DNA of 64,000 nt from Spirochaetia bacterium UBA2205 (GTDB lineage Bacteria > Spirochaetota > UBA4802 > UB4802), in NCBI GenBank assembly GCA_002328585.1, contig DCUV01000008.1, positions 27,481 through 91,480 of the forward strand, written 5' to 3'. The notes beneath the pieces were generated by a model. It made no database searches and was not told the origin of the DNA. It worked only from the letters and a program-made list of their open reading frames with translations. Position 1 is the stretch's first letter, and each line of letters starts with the position of its first letter. A program made the position numbers and the translations under genes. Below, in pieces: positions 9,249 to 18,997 of this stretch.

Positions 9249-10185
9249 CCTGTAAACCCTCACCCAGTACATTATATGATGTTATAGTAATGAATATAGC
9301 AAAACCAGGGATTAATGTCAACCACCATGCAAAGTCTATAAAATCACGGGATTGGGATAATATATCACCCCAGCTTGGCGTTGGTGGTTGTACCCCAAAG
9401 CCTAAAAAGCTCAACGATGATTCTATAAGTATTGTTGAGGCTATGCCAAATGTTGCCGAAACCATCACGGGAGCCATCGCATTGGGGAGTATATGCTTAA
9501 AAATAATCCACCAGTCCTTAGATCCTAAAGCTCGGGAAGCAACTACAAAATCCTGCTCCCGTAACTTAAAAAACTCACCACGAACAATACGGGCTATCCC
9601 GGTCCAGCCGGTTATGCCAATAACTATCATTACATTGAGCAGGCTCTGTCCCCATAAGGCTAAAATGGTTAATATAAGGAAGAATGTAGGAAAGCACATG
9701 ACAATCTCTATGATGCGGGAAATAATAATATCCACCCATCCACCATAAAACCCAGCCAGTGCACCTATAATGATACCAATGGTAACATAGATAAACACTG
9801 CAACAAATCCAACAAAAATAGATACCCTGGTGCCATAGATCATACGTGCAGCTAAATCCCTACCCTGCTCATCAGTCCCCAGCAGGTGCCTGCTCGAAGG
9901 AGGTACAACAATGGCATTGAGATCATATTCAGAGTACGAATAGGGGATTGGTGGAAATAGTTTATACCCATCTATCTTTTTAAGATCAACTCCCTCAAAT
10001 TGTTTATAATCAATGATAATGGGAAAATATAGTGCTTTATTTTTTATAATGATATAGGGCTTATTATTTGCAATCAAAGGAGCACACAGCGCAATAAGAA
10101 ATAAAAACAACACTATGAACAAGCCAGCAACTGCAACCTTATTGTGTTTAAAGCGTTTCCATGCTGTACCCCAGTAACCCGTCAT
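9220..10185 (-). CDS. Peptide/nickel-type ABC transporter permease (DppC/OppC family)
   Basis: The second inner-membrane permease of a family-5 (peptide, nickel or sugar) ABC importer. The 321-residue protein starts with the typical cytoplasmic segment (WKRFKHNKVAVAG) and first TM. A long extracytoplasmic loop follows, containing HLLGTDEQGRDLAARMIYG, a DppC hallmark. Five further helices with the EAA loop around ASRALGSKDWWIIFKHILPN complete the protein. It starts inside the stop of the OppB-type gene (ATGA overlap), so translation is coupled. No ATPase genes (OppD/OppF type) occur in the operon; the ATPase must be encoded elsewhere. The substrate is unknown. Confidence 0.92.
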   Translation of the reverse strand: MTGYWGTAWKRFKHNKVAVAGLFIVLFLFLIALCAPLIANNKPYIIIKNKALYFPIIIDYKQFEGVDLKKIDGYKLFPPIPYSYSEYDLNAIVVPPSSRHLLGTDEQGRDLAARMIYGTRVSIFVGFVAVFIYVTIGIIIGALAGFYGGWVDIIISRIIEIVMCFPTFFLILTILALWGQSLLNVMIVIGITGWTGIARIVRGEFFKLREQDFVVASRALGSKDWWIIFKHILPNAMAPVMVSATFGIASTILIESSLSFLGFGVQPPTPSWGDILSQSRDFIDFAWWLTLIPGFAIFITITSYNVLGEGLQDAIDPKQYY

Positions 10186-11183
10186 TGTTGCGCCTCCAGC
10201 CTGATTCTTGGATCAACAATTGCATACATGATGTCCCCAAGGAAAATTCCAATAAGTGTGAGGAATGCTGAAATGGACGTTATAGCCATAATAACAGGAA
10301 TATCCCGTGATAGGATAGATTCAAACGCAAGCATACCCATCCCCGGTACCGAGAATATAGATTCCACCACTACACTGCCACCTAAAAGTCCCGGCAGCAT
10401 TGTTGCCATCAACGTAATAAGTGGTATTAAAGAATTTCTGAAAGCATGTACAAATAAAACCTTTTTTTCGGACAGCCCTTTTGCACGTGCTGTTACTATA
10501 TATTGCTGATTTATTACTTCAAGCATTGTTGCACGTGTATACCGTGAAAGGAAGGCAAATCCACCATAGGTCAGGGTAACCACCGGTAAAATCAAATGCC
10601 ATATAACATCCATTGCTTTTTGCAATACATTTAATTGATCAAACCAGTCCGAGTACAAGCCTCCAAGCGGGAAAAGGTTCAAATAATCGCCACCGCTTAA
10701 ATATTTTAAAAGAAGCAATGCAACCCAGAAGGACGGCAGAGAATATAGTAAAAATAGCGTAATGCTGACAATGCGGTCAATCACAGTATCTTTTTTTATT
10801 GCTGAAAAAATACCTAATGGAATTGAAATAATATAAACAATAACTATCGACAAAATGTTAAGAGATAATGTTATAGGCAACACCTCAATAATATGTATCG
10901 CTACTGTACGTCCATCTTTTCGTGAGGTGCCAAAATCAAGCTTTACTGTTTTATAAAGCCATTCTGAATATCCAACTATAATAGGTTTGTCCAATCCATA
11001 CAATTTCTTTTCCTGTTCAAATATCTCTTTGGACAGGCTCCCTGCCTTAAGCTCTCCTTCTATTCCTGCATGTAATGATGTAAAGTCACCCGGTGCCAAC
11101 CGTATCATAAGATAGGTGATGAAGGTAATACCAATAAAGGTTGGTATAATAATTAGTATGCGTTTAAGGATATAGTATCTCAT
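10182..11183 (-). CDS. Peptide/nickel-type ABC transporter permease (DppB/OppB family)
   Basis: First permease of the importer. With the ATG at 11183 (MRYYILKRILIIIPT) it is 333 residues and begins exactly as DppB/OppB proteins do. The codon also overlaps the TAA of the binding-protein gene (TAATG), a translation-coupling arrangement. An upstream ATG at 11204 would overlap more and add seven polar residues. Visible landmarks are MIRLAPGD after TM1, YLLFLLYSLPSFWVA-like helix residues and the EAA loop TARAKGLSEKKVLFVHAFRNS. It pairs with the adjacent DppC-type permease. Confidence 0.92.
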   Translation of the reverse strand: MRYYILKRILIIIPTFIGITFITYLMIRLAPGDFTSLHAGIEGELKAGSLSKEIFEQEKKLYGLDKPIIVGYSEWLYKTVKLDFGTSRKDGRTVAIHIIEVLPITLSLNILSIVIVYIISIPLGIFSAIKKDTVIDRIVSITLFLLYSLPSFWVALLLLKYLSGGDYLNLFPLGGLYSDWFDQLNVLQKAMDVIWHLILPVVTLTYGGFAFLSRYTRATMLEVINQQYIVTARAKGLSEKKVLFVHAFRNSLIPLITLMATMLPGLLGGSVVVESIFSVPGMGMLAFESILSRDIPVIMAITSISAFLTLIGIFLGDIMYAIVDPRIRLEAQQ

Positions 11184-12808
11184 TAATTGCCTGTAACCTT
11201 CCACTCAACATAGTTTAATCCACGTTTATGAACAATAACATTGCTAAAGCGCTTGCTCACCGCAACAAGCGCCGGCGTACAGTATAAAAAGGTATAGGGC
11301 TGTTCATCGTGGATTATTTCATGAAAACGGCGGTATAGTGCAATGCGCTTGTTTACATCAAACTCTTTTCGTGCTTTCTCAATTATCTCATCAGCTTCTC
11401 GATTTATGAAATAACAAAAATTTGAACCTGCTTTAACCTCCGATGAATGCCACAGTTGATACGGATCACCCTCCCAGGATAATGACCATCCCAATGTAAC
11501 AGCATCAAAATCACGCTTATCTATCTTATTGACAAACACAGCCCATTCATATCGGTTGATATCCATTTGAATGCCAACCTTTGCAAAATCCTCTTTTAAA
11601 ATTGTTGCAAGCCGTTCAGCAAACTTACTTGCTGATGTTATCGTAAAGGTAAACGAAAACTTTGTGCCACCTCTATCCAGTATCCCATCACCATCACTAT
11701 CCACCCAGCCAGCATTTTTAAGCAATTCTTTTGCCTTTACTGGATCATAGGGCAATGGTTGTATATCATGGTTGTAATACTTATCATAAATATAAAAAGG
11801 ACCGGTAACAACCATCCCCAAACCAAAAAGTAAGCTATCCAGTATAGCCTGCCTGTTAATGAGCATGGTGAGAGCTTTGCGTACATTCTTATCATTAAAC
11901 AGGAGATTTTTTGCATTCCAGCCAATATAGCTATAATAAGGCTGGTAATACGTAAACCTGTAAAATGCCTCCTTAAAATGTTTTGAATCAGTCTGCCGTA
12001 CCCATTGAATAGGCCTCAGCGACATGACATCTATCTCACCCTTTTTTAACATCTGCAACGCAACGCTGGGTTCGGGTATTACTTTGTAGATAACCTTCTT
12101 GATATCAGGCTTGTTACCCCAGTAAAGGGGATTAAGCTCTAATTCAATGCGCTTCCCGGTTTCCCATTTGCTAAATATATATGGTCCGGTACCAATGGGG
12201 TGTCTGTTGTTTTTGTGTGTGTTGAAATCGGTGCCATCATCAAAGATGTGCTTTGGAACAACAGGAATGCTGCCGCATATCTCCAGTGCTAAAAAATATG
12301 GTCGTGAATACGTAAACTCAACAATATAGGGTGAAATTTTTTTAACGCTGACTACGTCAATATAATACACCTTTAAAGGGGCATTGGCAACCTCTGGATC
12401 TTTGATGACATGAAACGAATAGACAATATCATCAGCGGTAAAAGGTTTTCCATCGCTCCAGCGTATATTCTTCTTTAAATAAAAACGGTAGTGTAGTTTA
12501 TCAGGCGATATCTCCCAATGGGAGGCTAATAGCGGTTTTAACTCTAAGGTATCGTAATCCCTGTCCAGCAGTGTTTCATATATATAGGTATTTATTGATG
12601 ATGCAATTGCCTCAGTTGATGTTATTGGATTGAGGTGCCCCGGCTCAGCAGAAAGATGAACGTAGAGCGTATGGGAATCGCGCACTGATTCAAAACGACT
12701 GCACGAAAAACAAAACAGCAATGCTACCATCACCATATAATAGGGTACGCTGCAAAATTGTGTTAGCACCACTTTTAAATAATATTTTTTATTCTGGCGA
12801 TAGTTCAT
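11183..12808 (-). CDS. Family-5 extracellular solute-binding lipoprotein (OppA/DppA type)
   Basis: Captures the substrate outside the membrane and delivers it to the two permeases downstream. The 541-residue protein has a hydrophobic export signal ending at a Cys in CFSCSRF, so it is probably a lipoprotein. The SBP family-5 core follows, with LNPITSTEAIASS, ETLLDRDYDT, IRWSDGKPFTADDIVYSF (the family signature), and IGTGPYIFSKW. The start ATG at 12808 lies in a copy of the repeated GCGATAGTT motif (12797-12805, read as Met-Asn-Tyr-Arg); no strong Shine-Dalgarno is visible, and ATG codons ~25 codons further in would give a shorter signal peptide. Substrate class (peptide, metal chelate or sugar) cannot be assigned. 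Confidence 0.9.
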   Translation of the reverse strand: MNYRQNKKYYLKVVLTQFCSVPYYMVMVALLFCFSCSRFESVRDSHTLYVHLSAEPGHLNPITSTEAIASSINTYIYETLLDRDYDTLELKPLLASHWEISPDKLHYRFYLKKNIRWSDGKPFTADDIVYSFHVIKDPEVANAPLKVYYIDVVSVKKISPYIVEFTYSRPYFLALEICGSIPVVPKHIFDDGTDFNTHKNNRHPIGTGPYIFSKWETGKRIELELNPLYWGNKPDIKKVIYKVIPEPSVALQMLKKGEIDVMSLRPIQWVRQTDSKHFKEAFYRFTYYQPYYSYIGWNAKNLLFNDKNVRKALTMLINRQAILDSLLFGLGMVVTGPFYIYDKYYNHDIQPLPYDPVKAKELLKNAGWVDSDGDGILDRGGTKFSFTFTITSASKFAERLATILKEDFAKVGIQMDINRYEWAVFVNKIDKRDFDAVTLGWSLSWEGDPYQLWHSSEVKAGSNFCYFINREADEIIEKARKEFDVNKRIALYRRFHEIIHDEQPYTFLYCTPALVAVSKRFSNVIVHKRGLNYVEWKVTGN

Positions 12809-12850
12809 GGTATCAAACTTTTGGTTACAATCTATGTACAGTATGCATGG

Positions 12851-14188
12851 TTATATTGTAGTATGTTTGCTAAAGAAATGATTTGTTTCATTTTTTATAA
12901 CAAACGACAACCCCAACAACGCTATGAGATTGGGAAAAGCCATTAAACCGTTCATAATATCGGTAACTGCCCACACAACATCCAGCCTGCCAACAGCACC
13001 AATAAATACAATAATTACCCACAGTAAACGATAAGGCTTTATTGCTCTTTCTCCTGCTATATATTCTATAGCTTTTTCACCGTAATATGCCCATCCTAAG
13101 ATAGTTGAGTATGCAAAAAATATTAAACTTATAGCAACAACAATGCCTCCCCATGTACCGGGGAGCCCCTGGCTAAATGCATGCTCGGTTAACGCAGCGG
13201 CAGTTTTACCTGTTTCCCATGCACCAGTCACAAGAATGACCAGCCCTGTAAAAGAACAAACTACTATAGTATCAATAAAAGTCTGTGTCATGGAAACCAG
13301 TGCCTGTCGTACAGGTTCATCGGTTTTTGCTGCAGCAGCAGCTATCGGTGAGCTTCCTAAACCTGATTCATTGGAAAGCAACCCTCGTGAAACACCCATC
13401 TGCATAGCCATTTGTACACCCGCACCTGCAAAACCGCCAGCCGCTGCCACTGGAGTAAATGCATGCACAAAGATTAATGTAAATGCATGGGGTATATTTT
13501 TATAAAATAGTATCAATATGACTGTGCCCGCAATTAAATAAAACAGTATCATAAAGGGAACTATCGCCGAAGCTGCCTTTGCTATAGTCTTGATACCACC
13601 CATGATAACAAGGAAGGTTAAAATAAATAAAAATATTCCTGTTACCCATGATGGTACATTAAATGTAGCATGCATTGCCTCAGCTACCGAATTGGACTGT
13701 ATTATGTTACCGGTTCCAAACGCTGCACAGGCAGCAAACAGTGCAAAAATAAAAGCAAGCCATTTGCTCTTTAATCCTTTTTCAATATAATACATGGGAC
13801 CGCCCGACATGGTTCCCAATGCATCAACCTCACGATACTTAACCGCAAGCACTGCTTCACTGTACTTTGTTGCCATCCCAAATAAACCGGTAAGCCACAT
13901 CCAGAACAATGCACCAGGGCCACCAATAGCAATTGCCGAAGCCACACCAGCGATATTGCCGGTTCCAACGGTTGCTGATAGTGCAGTCATGAGAGCCTGA
14001 AAATGTGATATATCGCCAGGGTGCGCTCCACCTTCTTTTCTTTTTATCAACGCCAGATTTAATGATGGAAATAAAGTTCTAAACTGTAACCCTTTAAGCA
14101 GTATTGTTAAATAAATACCAGTACCCAGCAATAAAATAATGAGAGGCATTCCCCAGACCCATGCTCGTATTTCATTCAAAAATATCAT
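12851..14188 (-). CDS. Alanine/glycine:cation symporter, AGCS family
   Basis: Predicted Na+- or H+-coupled uptake of alanine or glycine across the inner membrane. The 445 residues form about 10-11 hydrophobic helices. Family landmarks are ALSATVGTGNIAGVASAIA, GGPGALFWMWLTG, GMATKYSEAVLAVKYR, and GGPMYYIEKGL, plus ANESGLGSSPIAAAAA-type residues around SNESGLGSSP. It is separated from the downstream ABC-transporter genes by only 42 bases on the same strand, so read-through into that operon is likely. A motif copy lies at 13559-13567. A divergent promoter region of about 180 bp separates it from purB. Confidence 0.93.
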   Translation of the reverse strand: MIFLNEIRAWVWGMPLIILLLGTGIYLTILLKGLQFRTLFPSLNLALIKRKEGGAHPGDISHFQALMTALSATVGTGNIAGVASAIAIGGPGALFWMWLTGLFGMATKYSEAVLAVKYREVDALGTMSGGPMYYIEKGLKSKWLAFIFALFAACAAFGTGNIIQSNSVAEAMHATFNVPSWVTGIFLFILTFLVIMGGIKTIAKAASAIVPFMILFYLIAGTVILILFYKNIPHAFTLIFVHAFTPVAAAGGFAGAGVQMAMQMGVSRGLLSNESGLGSSPIAAAAAKTDEPVRQALVSMTQTFIDTIVVCSFTGLVILVTGAWETGKTAAALTEHAFSQGLPGTWGGIVVAISLIFFAYSTILGWAYYGEKAIEYIAGERAIKPYRLLWVIIVFIGAVGRLDVVWAVTDIMNGLMAFPNLIALLGLSFVIKNETNHFFSKHTTI

Positions 14189-14370
14189 ACTTAAACCTTT
14201 ATCTTATAATTTAGTACATTCACAATGTTATTGTTGCTTTATCAATAATATATCCGTCAAGCAGTAATTCTTGATGATTAACAAAATATGCCTTTTTTTA
14301 CTTGATTAATTTTAATGGCCAAAGAGAATTAACTTTTTCATTTAATTATTAAAATTACTCTGGGGAATGT

Positions 14371-15666
14371 ATGATTGATCGTTATTCGCGAAAAGAAATT
14401 TCAGATATCTGGACACTGGAAAACAAATTTAAGATATGGCTTGACATTGAAATTGCAGCCTGTGAAGCAAATGCACAGTTAGGCATAATTCCACAGGAAG
14501 ATTTAAAAATCATTAAAGAAAAAGCTCAGTTTACTGTTTCGCGTATTGAAGAGATTGAAAACCAGGTGCACCATGATGTCATTGCTTTTTTAACATGCGT
14601 TTCTGAATATGTAGGCCCTTCCAGCAGATATATTCACTATGGGCTAACTTCAAGCGATATTGTTGATACTGCTCTATCCATACAGATGAAACAGGCTGGC
14701 GAAATTATCCTCAACGATATAAATCAACTTCTTGCTATACTAAAAAAATTAGCATTAAACTATAAACAAACCCCATGTATGGGACGTTCACATGGCGTCC
14801 ATGCAGAACCTACTACATTCGGGACAAAGATGGCATTGTATTATCATGAATTTTTGCGCAACCGCAAACGAATACAGGACGCCATTGATGATATCGCCTA
14901 TGGAAAACTTTCTGGCGCTGTGGGAACATTCAGCAATATTGATCCGCGAGTTGAAACGATAGTATGTGAAAAATTAGGTTTGAACCCAGATCCCATATCA
15001 ACACAGATCATTCAGCGCGATAGACATGCATACTATATGTCAGCCATTGCAATTTGTGCCGGCACACTGGATAAACTTGCAACAGAGATTCGACATCTTC
15101 AGCGTACAGAGGTTCGCGAGGTAGAAGAGCCTTTCCAGAAAGGACAAAAGGGGTCTTCAGCAATGCCGCATAAACGGAATCCTGTATTATGTGAACGTGT
15201 TTCAGGGCTATCACGGGTTATAAAATCCAACATGATGGTTGCGCTGGATAATATGACCCTGTGGCATGAAAGGGATATTTCACACTCATCAGCCGAGCGT
15301 ATTATACTGCCCGATAGTACTATAGCACTGGATTACCTGCTTGCGAAGATGATTTTCATCCTTGATAATTTACATGTTTATCCTGACGCTATGATGAAAA
15401 CAATAGAAAAAACCGGGGGGCTATTTTATTCACAGGCTCTGCTATTAAAATTAGTGGAAAAAGGCTATACCCGCGAAGAAGCGTATGCAATTGTTCAGGA
15501 AATTGCAATGAATGTGTGGCATAATGGGGGTTCATTAAAGGAGCTATCGCTTAATGATACAAGAATAAATACAAAGTTATCACCAGAGGAAATTGAAGAA
15601 ATTTTTAAACTGGATAACTTTTTACATAATATTAACCATATATTTAAAAAAGCCGGGCTTGAATAA
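14371..15666 (+). CDS. purB: Adenylosuccinate lyase
   Basis: Catalyses two fumarate-releasing steps of purine synthesis (SAICAR to AICAR, and adenylosuccinate to AMP). The 431-residue length is that of the short bacterial form. Hallmarks are the N-terminal RYSRKEISDIW, HDVIAFL, HYGLTSSDIVDTA, and the superfamily signature GSSAMPHKRNP near residue 263, which contains the flexible catalytic serine loop. A strong Shine-Dalgarno (TGGGGA) sits about 5 bases before the ATG. No other pur genes are adjacent. The stop codon abuts the stop of the convergent chemoreceptor gene without a spare base, leaving no room for a separate terminator. Confidence 0.97.
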   Translation: MIDRYSRKEISDIWTLENKFKIWLDIEIAACEANAQLGIIPQEDLKIIKEKAQFTVSRIEEIENQVHHDVIAFLTCVSEYVGPSSRYIHYGLTSSDIVDTALSIQMKQAGEIILNDINQLLAILKKLALNYKQTPCMGRSHGVHAEPTTFGTKMALYYHEFLRNRKRIQDAIDDIAYGKLSGAVGTFSNIDPRVETIVCEKLGLNPDPISTQIIQRDRHAYYMSAIAICAGTLDKLATEIRHLQRTEVREVEEPFQKGQKGSSAMPHKRNPVLCERVSGLSRVIKSNMMVALDNMTLWHERDISHSSAERIILPDSTIALDYLLAKMIFILDNLHVYPDAMMKTIEKTGGLFYSQALLLKLVEKGYTREEAYAIVQEIAMNVWHNGGSLKELSLNDTRINTKLSPEEIEEIFKLDNFLHNINHIFKKAGLE

Positions 15667-17811
15667 CTAAATACTAAAACGCTCAATAACCTTTTTTAAC
15701 TCTGCAGCCATCGTTTCCAGTTCAGATGCAGTGCTGGTAAGATTTTCTGAAAGACTTACAAATTGCCCTGCTACCGCATTTACATTTTCAATAGACTGTA
15801 CTATCTTTTTAGTATTATCACTCAGATCGGTCATCGATAAAGACAATCCTCTGGAAAATTCACTTGCTCCAATTATACCTTCATGAATTGTTGCGAAATC
15901 CTTTACACGTTGATTAATAGTTTCTATAAATCCTGTAAATAATGTAACACTGTGCTCAATATCATTGACAATTGAACGTAAACCTTTACGCATTGCTTCC
16001 ATCATCTGCATATTGCTGTTCATTGCGCTGTTACCTTCATGTATTATGCCGGATATTTCTTTAAGGTTCTGAGCAGTTCTATCAGCCAATCGAGATATTT
16101 CTTCGGCTACAACTGCAAATCCCCTGCCATGCTCACCAGCACGTGCTGCTTCAATGGAAGCATTCAAAGATAATAGATTAACCTGTTCAGCAATATCTGC
16201 AATAAGTCCTATAACATTCATAATCTTTTCAAAGAACGATGCAATCTGTTTTGTTGATTCAGTAGTACTATCAACAATAGTTTCGCTTTGATGAGCACTG
16301 TTTTGAATATTTTCTATTGCTTTGATTACCTGCTGTGCATCGGCGTTTAAGATAGCAAAAGCTTCATTGAGATTAGTAACAATTTTTTCTAAGTTTTCCA
16401 GAATATCACGCTGTTTATTTGCATCATTTGCAATAGTAAAAAATGAACTTGATAGTTCTGCAATAATAGAGGTAACCTCTTCAGTATTTTTTGCTTGTTG
16501 AGATGCTTCATCCTTGATTGATTTTCCCGAAAAAGCCAATGCCTCGGAGGATAAGAGTACCTTTTCACTCAATTCATTTGATTTTTTAATGAAGTCTGTT
16601 ATCAATTCTCTGAACCCTATAAAACCTCGAATAAAATCTTCCATGATATCACGTGATTTTATTAATGTAATTTCACCACTTAAATCCCCTGTATTGGCTT
16701 TTTGCAATACCGGCATTGCAACATCAAGTGCTCGTGAAAGATTTACAAGTCGTTTGTTGATTATATAGCGAATAATAAAATTAATGAGTATCATACTCAG
16801 GGTTACAAAAAATATACTTTGATAAACATTTTTATACAGTAGCTGTTCAGAAAATATTGCAACTATAGCATAATTACCCGAAAAATTATTATATCCATAT
16901 AGTACTGACTGTTCACCATTAAAAACTCCTGATATAGTGTTAAATTGCTTTATATTAATATTTTTAAAAAAATTGATGGTTTTATGGAATAAAAATTCAG
17001 GTTGATTGCCTTTTTTTATTATATCTGATATGGCTTTTGATTCATATTGCTCGTCATTACTTATATTAATAGTATTTCCATCATAAACCAATACAACTCC
17101 ATTATTTTTGGAAATTACACGTGGTATAGTTTGTAAAAATAATTCTTTAGAATCTATTTTGATATTTTGTAAACTTTCATAGATATGATCCGCTGTTAAT
17201 TTTATCACATTGGACTTATCAACTTGATAAAACACAACTAATAAAAAAACAGATGTTAAAAGTGTCACAGGCAACACAATACTTACAATTTTACTGCGTA
17301 GTCGCTGAACTGCTACTGGAATATTAAATCGCCCCAATGGGTATGTTCGGTTATACCATACCAGCATCGAATTATATCCCAAAAATAGAAAAACAAATGC
17401 TATGATAAAGAAGACATAGAAATGGTAATAGGTATTGGTATAACCACAGAAAAAATACATATAAAAAAACAATGGAACATAAATTACCACTAAATATGCT
17501 ATATTTAAAAGCAAAGTTTGCACAGCATAACTTTTAAAATAATTGAATACCTTTTTTCTGGATTCTTCATCATCTTTATCAATAATTTTTAAAATGGATT
17601 GTACCATTATCATATAATATGAAAATAATGATACAAAAGCTATTATTGTTAAAATTATAAATGCTACCAGGATACGTAGATCATAAAAAACGGGAAATGA
17701 AATAGCTAAAATTATAAAAAATACAATTGAATTGAACACAATAACCATTGATCCATATTTTTGAAACTGACGAAGAAGATTTTTAGCTTCCATTATTAAT
17801 AGTTCCTGCAC
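15667..17811 (-). CDS. Methyl-accepting chemotaxis protein with multi-helix membrane region
   Basis: A chemoreceptor of 714 residues. The N-terminal ~195 residues hold about five hydrophobic helices rather than the usual single one. An extracytoplasmic sensing segment (about 200-328), another TM (about 332-352), a HAMP-like linker and a long cytoplasmic coiled coil follow. The signalling hairpin tip is unmistakable near 540-585 (EQVNLLSLNASIEAARAGEHGRGFAVVA split across 543-570). There is no obvious C-terminal CheR-binding pentapeptide. No che genes are adjacent, so this is an orphan receptor. The gene converges on purB with zero intervening bases. An alternative ATG seven codons downstream exists. 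Confidence 0.93.
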   Translation of the reverse strand: MQELLIMEAKNLLRQFQKYGSMVIVFNSIVFFIILAISFPVFYDLRILVAFIILTIIAFVSLFSYYMIMVQSILKIIDKDDEESRKKVFNYFKSYAVQTLLLNIAYLVVIYVPLFFYMYFFCGYTNTYYHFYVFFIIAFVFLFLGYNSMLVWYNRTYPLGRFNIPVAVQRLRSKIVSIVLPVTLLTSVFLLVVFYQVDKSNVIKLTADHIYESLQNIKIDSKELFLQTIPRVISKNNGVVLVYDGNTINISNDEQYESKAISDIIKKGNQPEFLFHKTINFFKNINIKQFNTISGVFNGEQSVLYGYNNFSGNYAIVAIFSEQLLYKNVYQSIFFVTLSMILINFIIRYIINKRLVNLSRALDVAMPVLQKANTGDLSGEITLIKSRDIMEDFIRGFIGFRELITDFIKKSNELSEKVLLSSEALAFSGKSIKDEASQQAKNTEEVTSIIAELSSSFFTIANDANKQRDILENLEKIVTNLNEAFAILNADAQQVIKAIENIQNSAHQSETIVDSTTESTKQIASFFEKIMNVIGLIADIAEQVNLLSLNASIEAARAGEHGRGFAVVAEEISRLADRTAQNLKEISGIIHEGNSAMNSNMQMMEAMRKGLRSIVNDIEHSVTLFTGFIETINQRVKDFATIHEGIIGASEFSRGLSLSMTDLSDNTKKIVQSIENVNAVAGQFVSLSENLTSTASELETMAAELKKVIERFSI

Positions 17812-18092
17812 AATTATTATGATCTGTATTAATTAAAAAAGTTTAATTGCATACTTACAGAAAATCAATTCTTTTTTTATATTAATTTTGATTTTTTAAT
17901 GCAGTGTAACATGATCATTGTTAATATAAAATTTGATCATAAAACATCTATCAGAAAAATAAAAAATATTTTGTTATACTGTACATAGATATTGCTGTTA
18001 TGCCCTATCTACATGCTTGTAGTGATAGAGTATTGATGGAATTGATAGTATCTATGAGAATAGCATTATTGCACATAGTTATTGATGAATGT

Positions 18093-18842
18093 CTAATGTA
18101 GCTGGCTATGAATATTTTCAATCTCTTTTTTTAAAAGCCCTTTTATTTTTTCAATCTCTTCAATCTGCCATACTATGCTTTCATCCCCACGTTCAGGATT
18201 GTCATCATTTTTATAGTGTGCTTTCTCTTCATTCAATAGATTTAAGTAATAATCCATGAGTTCTAACTTATTTTCAAAAAAACTTTTTTTTAATACATAA
18301 TACTGCATCCCTTCCTCATAAGTTTCTTTTCCACTGTCTATCTTTTCTTTTAACACTGCAATAGTTTCAAGTATGCTATTACACTCACGTATATCTGCCT
18401 GATTATCAGAGATTGGAATCCACACAATAGGAGGCAACCCTTCTTTAGCTTTAAGTAAAAAGATTGTATTATTTAATGTATATAACTCATAATTTTTTTC
18501 TTTCAGTTCATGTAACACTGGCGTCACCTGTTCGGGAACATAATCACTCTCCTCATGTGCGTTATCATACTGTAAGCTTCCAAAAATCTTTTGCAAAAAT
18601 TGCATGGATTCTTGTTTTGACATCGTTTCTAATTGGGAAATATTTCTTTCTTCTTTTTCTAAATATGTCCGATAGTTATCGGGAATATAGTTTTTTTCAA
18701 TAGATTTTTTTTTACTGCTATAATATGAATACACAGTAACTATCGCCCCGATAACTATTACTATCAATAAAATTATAATAAACTTCTTTTTAAGAGAAAT
18801 CTGCATCATTACACCATTACATACTTTATTTTTTTGCAACAT
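18093..18842 (-). CDS. Hypothetical single-pass membrane protein with coiled-coil region
   Basis: Not recognised. Up to 249 residues: a TM helix (KKFIIILLIVIVIGAIVTVYSYY, about 19-41, given here as its span) followed by a charged, Glu/Lys-rich, largely helical soluble part with likely coiled coils (about 45-85 and 145-249). The most upstream ATG (18842) lies directly against a motif copy (CGATAGTTACT at 18843-18853); ATG codons at 18809 and 18806 (MMQISLKKK) give a more usual membrane-protein start. A second full motif copy lies within the TM-coding part (18736-18746). It follows the papain-like hydrolase gene on the same strand after 155 bases. Confidence 0.6.
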   Translation of the reverse strand: MLQKNKVCNGVMMQISLKKKFIIILLIVIVIGAIVTVYSYYSSKKKSIEKNYIPDNYRTYLEKEERNISQLETMSKQESMQFLQKIFGSLQYDNAHEESDYVPEQVTPVLHELKEKNYELYTLNNTIFLLKAKEGLPPIVWIPISDNQADIRECNSILETIAVLKEKIDSGKETYEEGMQYYVLKKSFFENKLELMDYYLNLLNEEKAHYKNDDNPERGDESIVWQIEEIEKIKGLLKKEIENIHSQLH

Positions 18843-18876
18843 CGATAGTTACTTGCGTAAGACATACAATAACTAC

Positions 18877-18922
18877 AATGCCACCTTCAAGAAAATGTAT
18901 CTTTATTCTTAAAGATGGCATT
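18877..18922. repeat. Imperfect inverted repeat in an intergenic spacer
   Basis: AATGCCA at 18877-18883 pairs with TGGCATT at 18916-18922, extended inward by three more pairs after one mismatch, around a loop of about 25 bases. It lies between two minus-strand genes. No T-run follows on either strand, so it is not a standard intrinsic terminator; an operator or processing site is possible. Confidence 0.3.
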
Positions 18923-18997
18923 GATAAAAACTACCCTTCCCCCTTGCAGTACCTCTCTGCTATATCTATCATTCTTCAACCATAGTACATCAATACA

